Notes under the pieces: model-generated
What the model was told of the DNA's origin: nothing
Databases searched by the model: none
What the model saw: the letters and a program-made list of their open reading frames with translations, nothing else
Program-made: the position numbers and the translations under genes
NCBI GenBank assembly: GCA_973895155.1
Contig: OZ316897.1
Span: 21,018,001 to 21,082,000, forward strand
Source: Marsupella aquatica
Lineage: Eukaryota; Marchantiophyta
Direction of reading: 5' to 3'
DNA: 64,000 nucleotides
Shown here: piece after piece, positions 1 through 11,000 of the stretch
How positions within the stretch are numbered: position 1 is the stretch's first letter
Layout of the letters: each line of letters begins with the position of its first letter

Positions 1-481
1 CCAAACCCTTCTCACTCATGTGGCCTAGCCGTGAATGCCACAGTTGAGTCATCTCCTCGTGAGACTTGGTTACATTGGCCTCTCCACATACAGTATTGCC
101 CTGTAACACATACAAATTCTTTTGTCTACTCCCCTTCAAAATCACTGTCTCTCCCGACCTGACTTGAAGTTCACCATCAATAACGCTCCATTGATGACCA
201 TTTGAATCCAACACACCGAGTGAAATCAGATTCTTACGCATGCCAGGTACATACCTGACTCCGGACACTGTGCGCACAGCGTCATCAAACATTTGAATCT
301 TCACAGACCCAATTCCCTCAATTTGACAGGAGTGATCATTTCCCATCAGAACTGAACCGTTTGAAATAGAGTAAGAACTGAAAAACTCACGAATGTAACA
401 AATATGAAAAGAGCAAGCACAATCAAGAATCCACACATCATCTGCTCTCCTAGATGACGTGCACAGGGCATACCCCCGGCT
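1..481 (-). mobile_element. Copia retrotransposon pol start: protease and GAG-pre-integrase, runs off left edge
   Basis: Reading the minus strand from 481 down to 1 gives one open frame with no stop. It begins just after the gag stop codon and is in the same frame. It contains an aspartic-protease signature of the Copia type (WILDCACSFH, about 20 residues in) and, near the left edge, the GAG-pre-integrase hallmark (LWHSRLGHMSEKG). Copia protease cleaves the Gag-Pol polyprotein; the pre-integrase segment precedes integrase. The usual D-[ST]-[GA] catalytic triplet reads D-C-A here, so activity is doubtful. The remaining pol domains (integrase core, reverse transcriptase, RNase H) and the 3' LTR lie outside the window. 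Confidence 0.88.
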
Positions 482-1516
482 TCATAAAACATACTCATCA
501 TTGAGTAAATCAGCTTCTCCATCAGCCCTAGCCACATTTGCCGATGAAGTTTCCGCTGCCTTTCCCTTACAGTCTCGCTTGAAGTGTCCAACTTGGTTGC
601 ACTTCCAACATGTCACCTGCCTCCTCTGAGGGGATTTACCCTTGGACTTAGATCTGGATTTAGATCTAAACTGGGTTCTACGGTCCCCAGTTGGTCGTTG
701 CATACTCCTCCCACGGTTAATATTGAGGGCAGCACCAGATGATGAAGGCTGTGACGTTATGTGCATCTTCTGCTGAAGATCATCACTAAGCAGAGAACTT
801 ACCACGTCATTGTATGAAATGGTATCCCTATCACGATGCAACAACACTCGTGATAGGGACTGGTAAGATGGAGGCAATGAACTAAGAAGCTGCAGAGCCT
901 TCGTCTCATCATTCAAAGTCTCCCCAAGGTTTTCCAAGTCAACGACCATGTCGTTGAAAGCATCCACATGGTCTTGCAACTTCGTACCAGATTCCTTCAT
1001 CCTGAAACTCATCAGTTTGTAGGAAGTGTAGAGCCGGTTCGACAACTCCTTGCGGTGATACTTGCTCTGCAATTCCGCAAATAAGGACATGCAATCCTTA
1101 TGTGCACCCAACTCCTTGATGAAGGGAGGCATGAGATAGAGTGTAACACACCACACTCCCTGCTCCTGCATGCAGTCCCATTGTTTCTCATCAACATCGT
1201 CTTCACGAGGGCTCAGCAGTTGGCCCATCCCTGACGCATAAAGCACTCCCTTCACCTGCTTCTCCCATAGCAAGTAGTCAGAGCGCCCATCATACTTTGT
1301 CACTTCATACTTGGGTCCCCCAAACTTGAAAGTCCCCATCTTCTTCTTTACCGTGAGCTCCGGTAGTAGTACTGCTTCCTCCACCACACGCCGCACCGGT
1401 GATGGTATCGGTGTCACGTGCTCTTCCTCCTGCTCCTCTCTCTGCCCCTGAAACCTCCGCGGTGACCCTAGTGCTTCAAGTTCCACGTCTTCGAAAAACT
1501 CCTCCGAATCACTCAT
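482..1516 (-). CDS. gag: Copia retrotransposon Gag (capsid/nucleocapsid)
   Basis: A 344-residue ORF starting at a good ATG (1516). The N-terminal ~50 residues are acidic. The middle is a UBN2/retrotransposon-Gag type capsid domain (roughly residues 65-270, with the usual DYLLWEKQVKGVL start and a YxxLP-like LSSLPPSY segment). A basic Ser/Arg/Lys linker follows, then one CCHC zinc knuckle (CWKCNQVGHFKRDC, residues 303-316) that binds RNA. It ends at TGA (482-484) with protease continuing in the same frame, so either the stop is a mutation (CGA to TGA) or Gag and Pol are separated by a readable stop. Plant Copia elements normally encode one continuous Gag-Pol ORF, so mutation is more likely. 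Confidence 0.9.
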   Translation of the reverse strand: MSDSEEFFEDVELEALGSPRRFQGQREEQEEEHVTPIPSPVRRVVEEAVLLPELTVKKKMGTFKFGGPKYEVTKYDGRSDYLLWEKQVKGVLYASGMGQLLSPREDDVDEKQWDCMQEQGVWCVTLYLMPPFIKELGAHKDCMSLFAELQSKYHRKELSNRLYTSYKLMSFRMKESGTKLQDHVDAFNDMVVDLENLGETLNDETKALQLLSSLPPSYQSLSRVLLHRDRDTISYNDVVSSLLSDDLQQKMHITSQPSSSGAALNINRGRSMQRPTGDRRTQFRSKSRSKSKGKSPQRRQVTCWKCNQVGHFKRDCKGKAAETSSANVARADGEADLLNDEYVL

Positions 1517-2656
1517 ATGAGAAAGTCACAAAAAATGTTGTTTTTCACAACTTCTCAAAAAACTCGAAACTCAACACCGCCGCGTAGCCCACAAAGCTAG
1601 GAGTCCAATACTGAAAACCAAAATCAAAATCGAAATTTGACGGAAAAGTTATTCAAATTTCGGTCGAGGTGGGTAAAACCTTGGGAAACTCCCCCGTTTT
1701 GACCACCTCAGGGAATAACCGAAATACCAAGTACAACCCGTTGTCGGAATTGCGATGTGATTGGTGCGCTGCATTGCCAACTTCAATGGCTACGACCTCG
1801 CCGAAAAATAACCAAAAAAGTTACCGTTCGGCGGATGAAATCTTTGTCGGACGGTCAAAAAATAGCTCTCTGGTTTTTTGGAATATTCTATGACCCTTGT
1901 ACAGGCCCTGTGGGAATTTTGGAAGAACAATCGAGGGGCTGACATGTGTCCTCGAACCCCCAAAACCCCCTACCACCCTTCGTCGTCGAAATCTGGTCGC
2001 GCGCGCAGAAAATACACACGGCAGAATGTACCCCTCGACACCAAACGCAAGATATCTCACTCGAGTTTTGACTAAATCAAGATCCGATTTCAGATTTGGA
2101 AACTAGACTCCGAGGTGATGAAGATCGATATAAGAAGCACCCAAAACGAGGAAAGAACGAGGGAGAAAAAAATTGGTAAAGATGACAGATTTCTCTCAAT
2201 TGCCATAGCCAATTTCGAATCAGTTTTTCAAAGAGAAAAAAATGGTACCTTGTCAACAATGAATGTTGATCAATTGCACTTGGTGTCGTCACCAAGTCCA
2301 ACAAGGTAATTGATTTTGCTTAGCCTTCCTCTTTGCATCAAAGAGCCAATCCCGGACTCAAAAACAATCGTCTTGCCTCAATCTCTCCGTTGAGTCAAAA
2401 CACTTGACGCTTCTCCCTCTGAGTCGATTGCCAACTTTCTTCACAAAATCCAGAACGACGAAAACTTAGATCTCTCTGCACCACAAGCTCCGTTCAACGA
2501 TTTCTTCACACCGTTAGAAAGCTCTTGCCCTGATCTATCCGTTGAGCCCATAAACTCCAAGTTCCATGCGATGGAACTCTGGAAAATCCACCAACACTCA
2601 ACGCTGGAAAAACCATCATGAAATCCCGTCACGAACACACGTCACCTCCCAAGCAT
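1517..2656 (-). other. Untranslated leader of the Copia element
   Basis: About 1.1 kb between the primer-binding site and the gag ATG. I see no recognisable protein; a 65-codon ORF at 2441-2638 (-) has no known features. The leader is long for a plant Copia element and may contain an intron, RNA packaging signals or an inserted sequence. Confidence 0.6.
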
Positions 2657-2668
2657 GCTCTGATACCA
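2657..2668 (-). other. Primer-binding site for tRNA-iMet
   Basis: The minus strand reads TGGTATCAGAGC, the standard plant LTR-retrotransposon primer-binding site complementary to the 3' end of initiator methionine tRNA. It sits two bases inside the LTR end, as expected, and fixes both element orientation and the LTR boundary. Confidence 0.95.
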
Positions 2669-2911
2669 ATTGTTGAGCATAGACGACGATCGCAACGGCA
2701 AGCCCATGAACCATCCAACGCACAATAGTCGACACAAGAGATACGTGGTTCACCTCCTTGAGGCTACGTCCACGGGAACACACAAGAGAGCTTTACTGAA
2801 CTCTAAGCCCGTCGGCTATACCGAGTCTCCACAGTGTAAGCTCTCCCTATCTCTCAAGTGGCTCCATAACAATGAGCCTTGGTTCTACCTCTCCAAGCAC
2901 ACATGCCTCTT

Positions 2912-2921
2912 ATGATATAGT
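2912..2921 (-). promoter_or_regulatory. TATA-like box of the Copia LTR
   Basis: The minus strand reads ACTATATCAT directly downstream of the 18-bp array, leaving about 240 bp of R-U5 before the LTR end. The position is right for the element promoter, though the match to TATAAA is imperfect. Confidence 0.5.
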
Positions 2922-2930
2922 GTGCAACTT

Positions 2931-3085
2931 AGTTGTACCTAACCACATAGTTGTACCTAACCACATAGTTGTACCTAATCACGTAGTTGTACCTAACCAC
3001 ATAGTTGTACCTAATCACGTAGTTGTACCTAACCACGTAGTTGTACCAACCCACGTTGTTGTACCAACCACGTTATACCTAACCT
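2931..3085 (-). promoter_or_regulatory. U3 enhancer-like array of 18-bp repeats with AC (MYB) elements
   Basis: Eight to nine head-to-tail copies of an 18-bp unit (AGTTGTACCTAACCACAT on the plus strand; units begin near 2931, 2949, 2967, 2985, 3003, 3021, 3039, 3057). Nearly every unit contains ACCTAAC or ACCAACC, which match AC elements bound by plant R2R3-MYB factors, and several contain CACGT. The array ends just before the LTR TATA-like box, where an enhancer is expected. Repeats are seen directly; MYB binding is inferred. Confidence 0.7.
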
Positions 3086-3109
3086 AGACGTAAGAGTAAA
3101 TACCCAACA

Positions 3110-4140
3110 CCGGCCACCCCATCCTCAGCGATCCCACCCTTTTATGTCCATCGGGTTCCATTGTCATTTCTCACCCCCGAAAGGCAAGTTTAGAGGTGAC
3201 GGTTCACCGGCCTACACGACGGTGAGTCGGGATCCACCGGCAACTTTATCGCTTTTCTCAGTCCTTCGTTCCCCCCTGTCTGCTCGTTTTTGTGTTCTCT
3301 GTTGTTGCACCAAAAAATTCAACATCCTCGAAGACTGTCTATCAGTAGCGATGCAGTCCCGATGAAGTGTCGGTAGCGATTGTAGTCCCGATGCAGGTCT
3401 GATGAATGTATTTCAATTGCTGGCCATGTCGCTCAGGCAGAGCCAAGCTTACTGCCACATATTTGTCGATGCAATATTAAACCAGATTACGTTGTGGTTG
3501 AAGCTTTAATTCAGTGAGGAGAAACAGCCATAGCTAGCGGCACCAAAAGAAAGGAAGCGAGAAAGAGCAAAGGCAAGAATCCAACTCTCGAGAACGAAGG
3601 TGAGAAAAGTGCTTCAGTTATCTTGATCTTCGTCAACGTTTTTTGATCAAATCTGCATGAAGAACATTGCTCTCTCCACTCGTGTCTGCCCACAACGCCA
3701 CGGATGCCCGAACATTCGCCTGGCGCTCCACTTATGTATTTTCTGTGTTCGTTTCCGTGTAAAGAGGCACCGCTGCGTTTCTTCTCCACCTTCTCTGGCT
3801 GTTTGCGAATCTTTATTGCTCTGTCCACTTCCACCATTCAAAGACTAGATTGTACTTGAATACCTCGTTTTGCAATACCGTTTCCTTGTCATAAATCTTA
3901 CACTTAATCTCTGGTACTGTACTCTAGCTTGTCATTGATATCCTGATTACAGCCGTTTCTCAGCCATCTACTTCTCAATTGATTTTGTTGACGATGCAAA
4001 TTTGGCAGTTCCAATTTGCCTACGATTGCTGAGAGATGTTACAAAATACCTCATGACAGTTGGATGTACCCCTAGGAGCACAGCCCGTCAACATGCTTGT
4101 TTCTAATATTTCTTCTGTTTTGGTTTTTCTTGTGTTAGAA
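3110..4140. other. Interval between the Copia LTR and the Harbinger transposase
   Basis: No gene recognised. It contains CT-rich stretches and probably the left end of the Harbinger-like element, but I could not identify a convincing terminal inverted repeat. Confidence 0.4.
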
Positions 4141-5546
4141 ATGGACACCGATGTTGCTCCAGGTGAAATGGATGTGGACAACCATTCAAGCACATCAGAT
4201 TCTTCTGCAGGTCAACATGAGGGTGGTGTGGGTTCAAGTTCCAATCTGTATTGTATTGCTGCCTTTGCCAGTACGACAATGGCCATGACTGTTTCAATAG
4301 TTTGTGTGTTGATTCAACTTTTACTAAACCAACATCATCAACCAAGGTCAGACAACATGTCTGAGCAGGTATTGATACAGTCTAGGAAAAGAAAGAGAGG
4401 CGAGGGGACAATTTTATTGTACATTGGCGTTTGCTCAACATGCTTAAAAGCTACCTGATCTTTCATAGAGAAATCTTTAATCACTGGTACATAAAACCAA
4501 GAACCATTGCATGGTTTAACTTATACAGTGAATTCATCACAACTGATGACCCAAAACGATTCAAACAGTTTTTTAGAATGAGTCCTACAACTTTCCGTAC
4601 CATTTGTGCAATGGTTCATGCTGACATGGTGACCAGGCCTCCTCGTGGATTGAGAGACCTACCCAATTGTGAACTACTGGTTCAAAGGCAGGTTGCCATT
4701 GCATTGAGGAGGTTAAGCACAGGAGATCAGATTCTTGGTATTGGAGAACTTTTTGGAGTGTCTACTAGCACTATCATCAAGTGCACATGGAAATTTATTA
4801 AAGCAATAAATTCTAGCTATAGGCAGGAAATTTGATGGCCAGCTGCTGTTGAGATGGAGCAAGTGAAGACAGGGTTCTTATAGAAAGGATTTCCCAACTG
4901 TTGCGGAGCATTGGATGGAACTCACTTTCCCCTGGAGTTGCCTCTTGGAGAGTGAAGTGAAGACTATTACGATTGGAAGCATAATATATCTATTACTACA
5001 CAAGCAATAGTTGACAGCAACTTAAGATTCCTTGATGTTTGCACTGGATGGCCCGGTTCAGTCCAAGACAATAGACTTCTAAGAAACTCTGGATTTTACC
5101 GATCGGTTGTGTATCAGCGGCGGAATTTGAGAGGACCGTTGTACAGGTGTGCAAATGGGGAAGACCTGAAATAATATCTCTTGGCTGATGCAGGTTACCC
5201 ACTCTTTGATTGGTTGATCACACCATATCCAAGGGGATTGGATGTACGCCGAGATGAGTGGAATCACAGGCACTCATCATCTCGCATTGTGGTGGAGAGA
5301 GCATTTGGACAGTTGAAAGGTACCTGGAGAATCCTTTCTAGAGTTATGTGGAAGCCCAGGGTGAATAGAGTTGGTCCTATGGTTTTCTGCTATTGTATTT
5401 TGCACAACTTGATGATCCGGTTTGGAGAGCACTTCAATGCTCGAGATATTGTGCCTCCACACCCCCGTGGCTATGGAGCTGTTCTAGTTCCAGCACGAGA
5501 GGTATTTGAGGGTGGGGAGGAGGCTCGAGATCTACTGTTGACATAA
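4141..5546 (+). pseudogene. Degenerate PIF/Harbinger-like DDE transposase
   Basis: From about 4400 to 5546 a single frame encodes a DDE_Tnp_4 (PIF/Harbinger) nuclease: N-terminal FNHWYIKPR and FKQFFRMSP helices, a helix-turn-helix (GIGELFGVSTSTI), then first Asp in GALDGTHF (codon 4914), second Asp in GWPGSVQDN (codon 5067) and Glu in VVERAFGQLKG (codon 5295). All three catalytic residues are present. The frame has four premature stops (4833 TGA, 4881 TAG, 4953 TGA, 5172 TAA) and no frameshift between 4431 and the final stop. A Ser/Asp-rich leader ORF (4141-4458) joins in another frame, so an intron or a frameshift lies near 4400. Harbinger transposase cuts and pastes the element at TAA/TTA sites together with the Myb-like partner encoded at 7087-8011. 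This copy cannot make a full protein. Confidence 0.88.
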
Positions 5547-7086
5547 GTGGTTCCTGCAATGCCAGAAGTGGTTCCAATTATCCCAAAAGTCCCAAGGCAA
5601 GCGCAAATAAGGCTGAGGCTATAGGATCATATATCATTCTACAGTGACTAGAATGATATAAATCCTAGACATTGTTTTTGTAATTGTATGTAGTCCATTG
5701 GGTTAGCAAATAGAAGGATAGCGGTTACTCTAGATGCCATTTGCGAGAGTTACAATAGTCACCTTCGAAGGTGACTTAGTTGCGGTCAATGCAGAGATGA
5801 CTCACTTGCGAGCTGACTCTGGATTCCCCGGGTTGTGATACTATTCGTAAACTCTGGAGATGCATGGCAATGGGCCTTCCTTAAATTGATCTTCTCTTGT
5901 TGTGAATCTGATTGAACATTGTCACCTAATGAGCATGCTCTCAATTCTATTGCATATGCACTGTTTCTTGGTGTGGACTTTAGGTGAGAACCAGCGGACT
6001 GACTTCCATTGGTAATTATTTTATTTCCTCAATGGTCTTTCTAAAAATCATATATGGACCAGCCTTGAAATAGCGTGTAGTCCTAGTACAGGAAATTTAG
6101 AGTTGTGTGTAATTTAGATGGGAAGGGGTCCTCGTAAGCTCTTATGTCGATTCGCTTTGGAAAGGGTGGACATTATCATCGTAAGTTCTTATCTCAATTT
6201 GCTTTGGAGAGGCTTGTACCCGGAAGAGTACAAGTTTAAATCTCCCCTCTGGAATCTAGGACAGTCGAGGAGATGCCAGAGGGGAGAGGGTCCTGTTAAG
6301 TCTTTCTTGTAGTTGGTGGTCTAGTTCGAATGAATGAATTACGTTGTCAATTAGATCTATCTTGCAAGTTGTCTGATTGCAAAACGACCCAAATGGACTC
6401 AGAAGTTGGAGGCTAGTTGGATTAGGGCTGGGGTTTTGCTTGGGGTTCGTTTCAAGAAATAATCGGGCCACTGAATTACGTCAGTTGAAGGGCATGAAGA
6501 TATTGGATAATCTTTCTACATATTGTGAAGAATAATTGTTTCCACTAAGTATAATCCATCCTTCGAAACTCATAGAAGCAGGAGGAGGAGCAAAGCTGCT
6601 GAAGTAATTAATTGAAGACCATTACTGTGGGGATTTTGCTGGTGGAAGGCCTATGGAGAAAGCCCGGTCTAGGAATCTTCAGTGCGATCAATTCAAGGTT
6701 GCATAAGAACTCTGTGGGTCCAGTCACAAGATAGTCGATCCTGCACCAACGGTAGTTTAACAGTCCACAACACACAGATTCTTTAACAACACACAGAGTC
6801 TTTAAGAAGACATAATTCCCCAACGACCATTCCTCAAATTTAGTATGCGTTCTAGACATAGGAGATAGTCATCGAATGAAAGCTAATTATGGTCATTTAA
6901 ATAGGACATCATCTTGAAAAAGTTATTATGATCTCCTGAGCTAGTAGTCCTACTAGTGCCTCCCCTATGACATCGTTTTGCTCATCTCAGTAGCAAAAAA
7001 CTTGAAGGATGAGGAAACATCACGTAAAGCTCCAGAAATTTCTCCTGACATTTTCTCTTGCATGTTCACCGTCTCCGTGTGCTTCT
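5547..7086. other. Spacer between the two convergent Harbinger genes
   Basis: No gene. It holds a perfect 20-bp palindrome (5757-5776) shortly after the transposase stop and a diverged ~47-bp tandem duplication near 6130-6212. Short ORFs here show no family features. Confidence 0.4.
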
Positions 7087-8011
7087 TCAAGTCATTCTGA
7101 GCCATGACCAAGTGTTTCTCTTTTCCCAATCCAGAAGTGCCTTATCGCTCAATTCCCTTTGTTCTGCTTGTGAAGCCATTGCTTTGATCATCTCTTCATT
7201 GGCATACTTGAAATGGTCATCAAGCCTGTCTTTCCTGGATTTTTTCAGCAAGCGTCCATGTGCAGCAGGGTGATCCGGGACTGCATTCGACTCTGAATTC
7301 TCTTCTCTAGTGGGTAGTTGATCCTGCTCACCATCCCTCTCACCATTTACTGGTTGTGTATCAACTGCACTTGCAGCTGGACGAGTCCCTCCTGAAGTTG
7401 ATGAGGGTTGCTCTTCATCCAAAGAACTATCTACCAGTTGCTCAGGGTCGGGTTGTACTGCTCATCTACCAGGCACCCAACATTCCATTAATCTATAGAC
7501 CTCGTTGTCATATTGTGGAGGGAGATTGAAACGTTTCCTATCTTCAGAGCCCATCTCAAAATAGCTAGCCAAGCTCACCAGAAGGAGGCCTTCTTTGGTA
7601 ATCAAAAATTTTCTTGAAATCAGTCATCAACTTCTCCCATTTCTTCCGGATTAATGCTTGCTTCCTATTAAAGCCATACTTGAGTAGGCTTGCAGTGACA
7701 ATCTTCCACCGGGCATCAGCGGATTTAATCCTGTCACGTGGAGTGTCCATAAAGCTTCGCTCGTACTCGTCCTTCTTTAATGAAAGCAACAATCTCAATT
7801 CTGCCATTTTCCATCTCTGAGCTTGTGTGTTGGATACTATACTTGGAACCCCCACTGAAAAGGCCTGTGACTCAGTGGCAGGTTGGGTCTCATTGGTAGG
7901 AGCTGGTGTTATGGAAGGAGTTGGTTGTGTGTAGAATACCCCAGGCATCGGTGTTGAACATTCGCAGCTCATTGCTTCAGAAGTTGACGAGTTTGCAGGA
8001 GTCGTCGCCAT
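7087..8011 (-). pseudogene. Harbinger-associated Myb/SANT-like (trihelix) protein, broken
   Basis: Starts at ATG 8011. After a Thr/Pro/Ser-rich N-terminus the frame shows a Myb/SANT-like trihelix domain (WKMAELRLLLSLKKDEYERSF, then DARWKIVTASLLKYGFNRKQ and a WEKLMTDFKKIFDYQ helix), which binds transposon ends and brings transposase into the nucleus in this superfamily. The frame closes at TAG 7565, yet the next frame continues the same protein (YFEMGSEDRKRF...), so there is a one-base shift; a TGA (7462-7464) interrupts it again. The C-terminal part (7087-7422) is hydrophilic with a short predicted coil. It faces the transposase convergently, the usual two-gene layout of PIF/Harbinger. Confidence 0.78.
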
Positions 8012-10435
8012 TGTCTTGTAATCAATTGATTCTTGATCCTGTCAATTTGCGAGAAAGACATCAATATGTACGGAGCGACAAAAATGTGAGTAGTAGCAGA
8101 ATTGTCAAGATTTCCTTCCGACAGCTTGAGAAAATGTTGCAACAATCGTAATGCTACCCGACAATTAATACAATGAAGATTGTTGTGCGCCAATCTTGAA
8201 CCAAATGCTTGAATGTACCAAACATGGGAACTGATTGGCAAAACAAATGAGACCTCACAAACATCGAGTGAGAAAATGAGAGACTCAAGTTCTGCATCAA
8301 CACAACAAACCACGAGCGGCAACGGAATGCCAATGAGCTGTAACAATTGTAGGAGAAGAATTACTTGAAGGAGAAACTCAGTAGCAGCACAAATGTTCTG
8401 AAATCTATGGAAACGTAGCACCGTTGCGCGCTCCAGTGGGAGCTGCTCAGGAAAAATGTCCAGCAAAATTTGGAATTCAAGAGTGTTGCTGCAAATGATT
8501 TCACTTCCAGCCTGCAACTGATACTCAATTCGAAAGGCACACAATCTCTCCAAGTGACATCCATGATCAGGCGAATCTGTGCAATTGGCCGTGACATTTC
8601 ATGGGCGCGAGAGGAGAACATTGACATTGAAAGAGACTTCTGCTGTCAAAGCGCCGTCGAAGCGACACTTCATCAGTCACAAAACAGGCTGCTGCAGGTA
8701 AAAGGTTCTCTACAACCGACTCCACCGGTCAGAAAAAGGGTGGAACCGAGAACCGGAAGGGCCTCGCTGCCTTCCCATTTGGCCATTTGCTCAAGGGTGA
8801 CCCCCAAAATGGCAAACGTCCGTCATTGGCTCCGACAATCTTGGAGAGGGTCACGCAAGGGGGGTAGGCCATAAAGGAGGGTGAATGGAACACAACCCTA
8901 AAGGTGCCACTATGCACTCTTTCCACATCCAACCCTCCACTCTCCCCACAGCTTGCACAATCCTTTAAATCCAATTGTTAGACAGTCAGATCACTTTGCT
9001 AACCTCCACAGTGCGACTGCCTGGTCACCTCACTTATGTATGACCAACACTTCTGCTCAATGTCCATTACCATCCACATTACTGTGCAAGTCGCAAGCAG
9101 TGGGCTAATCTGTAACTATATACTCGAAAGCTACTCTCAATGCCTACTGTCTGGAGTGAAGCCTTGGTGTGGGAGGGGTCATAACTGAAAGTGGGGGTGC
9201 TTTTAGTACACAGGGTTTGGAGACTAATCTTGATTAAAATGAATAGTAAGGAATCTATTTTTGGCAAGGCTTTTCTTTCCTCGCCTCTATGAGAAAATGA
9301 AAATAAAGCCTGAATGGAACAAGGGGTTTGCTCTAAAGCCCCCACAGATTTCCAAAGCTGGGATGGACTGACTCGGAACATCAAAATCTGCTCAAATAAC
9401 ACTGTTGACAATTTTGACTCATATGTGACCCGATAAGCCACTGCTCATGCAAACTACTCAGGAGTCCTTCATAAAAGTGAAGAGTACTTTCCCAAAGTGG
9501 TAAGTTGGTGCTCGTGCCCAAGTACTGAGGGCGTTCTTCACAAAAGTGAAATGTCCTTTAATTGACGATTACTTAATAATATTTTACCATTTTTGCAATC
9601 ATCAGTGATGGACCAAATGGTTTCAGACAAAATTAAACCTTGTCAGGTAATGGATTGGACATTAGAGAACAAGCTGGAAAATTTTGAGCTGCAATATATA
9701 GAGATCCAAAAGTTGCTTAAATAAATGCACAAAATTGCTAAAAACTAGCATTTCACAGTTTGGTCGAGACCCTGGAAAATCTACTCAGGCCGTCCTTCTC
9801 AAAAGTCAGCGTCCTTCTTAAATAGCTCACTGATGTGGATTTTGGGTGTAAAGTGAAGCAGTGTGTGTCAACAGTCCATGGGGATAAGCAAGGACAAACC
9901 CCTGAGTCCATCCGGGCTTAACTTTCATGAGAAACAGGAGATGTAAGTCATTCATGAAAATGAATAGTAGGGAACATACAAGGTTTTTTTTCCCCTCAGC
10001 TCTAATGAAAACGGTAGTCGTCACGCTAGCAATAAGTAAAACCAAAAAGCGAGCCAACACCCACACCCATCCAGGTCGACAACCAGCCACATGGAAATAG
10101 TCCCTAGGAGACTAGGAGTGTCAAAGCTTTTGTCGTGACCCGTAGCTACAGCAGTCCTCCACTTTGTCATTGGGCACAAGTTTGTTGCTACAGTGAACTG
10201 CAATCAAACAAGCGATATGTATACGTTACCCCCGACGCACGTACACAACGTACCGGACATTCATACATCTATCACATCGCATTATCGTACATTATGTAAT
10301 CGTATTGTACGAGTACAATGATCAAGATTTGTACAGTACAAATTGTCGTGGCCGTAGGGTGAGTACCGAGTACTATTGCAGATCGAGGAAATGAGGAGTT
10401 TTCAGTTGAAACAATCGAATTGCAATCGAATTTTG
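8012..10435. other. Intergenic DNA, probably including the right end of the Harbinger-like element
   Basis: No convincing gene. The longest ORF (minus, 7969-8553) begins at TTG and has no family features. Two diverged copies of a ~60-bp segment (AAAATGAATAGTARGGAA...) lie near 9237 and 9957, and motifs like CTTCAYAAAAGTGAA recur near 9470-9560. Confidence 0.4.
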
Positions 10436-11000
10436 CGGAGATGGAACGATTGTGTAAATGAAATCGAGTAATAACCTGCAGAACCATGACGAAAGCGCAC
10501 ATTATTGAATTAATGCAGACATTGCTTGAACGACGTTCACAATTTGGCGGACGAATAATGGACACTGAACGACTGAGGCAATGAAGTCGAGTAATAGTCA
10601 GCAGAACTGCGACGAAAGCGCATATTAATTAATTAGTGAAGACGTTGCCTGAACGACGTTCACAGTTTGGCTAATGAATGGAAACTGAAAGATGGAGGCA
10701 GTGAAATCGAGTATACTCAGCGGAACGGCGACGAAAGCGAATATTAATGAATTAATGAAGACATTCACAGGCTGGCGAATGAAGTATATTGACGATTGAG
10801 TCAATGAAATCGAGAAATAATACGCAGAACGATGACGAGCGCTAACATTCATTAATAATGAAGGCATGGTTTGAGCGACGTTCACAATTTGGCGAACGAA
10901 TGGACAAAGAACATTTGAGGCAAGGAAATCGAGTCAGCCGCAGAACGACGACGGGAGCGCAACCTCATGAAGACCTCGCTTGACGGACGTTCCCAATTTC
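10436..11000. repeat. Tandem repeat, ~100-123-bp units, about five copies
   Basis: The segment GAACGACGTTCACARTTTGGC followed by GAAATCGAGTAATA...GACGAAAGCG recurs with anchors near 10519, 10642, 10761, 10863 and 10972. Units are diverged and one is shortened. Each contains the palindrome-like GAACGACGTTC. I see no coding potential. Confidence 0.8.

Larger units (their letters stand above)
2671..3109 (-). repeat. 5' LTR of the Copia element (439 bp)
   Basis: In element orientation the LTR begins TGTTGGGTA at 3109 and ends CTCAACA at 2671, with 5'-TG and CA-3' termini and short inverted ends (TGTTGGG / TGTTGAG on opposite strands). It is followed by the primer-binding site. U3 carries an 18-bp tandem array (2931-3085) immediately upstream of a TATA-like CTATATCA (about 2914-2921). 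The target-site copy next to it would be CCGGC (3110-3114); the partner lies outside the window. Confidence 0.9.

Noticed and set aside
7969-8553. 194-codon minus ORF overlapping the start of the Myb/SANT gene
   Set aside because: It starts at TTG, overlaps the better-supported gene in another frame and has no recognisable features.
3110-8970. Terminal inverted repeats of the Harbinger element
   Set aside because: Only patchy similarity was found by eye; not enough to set ends or a target duplication.
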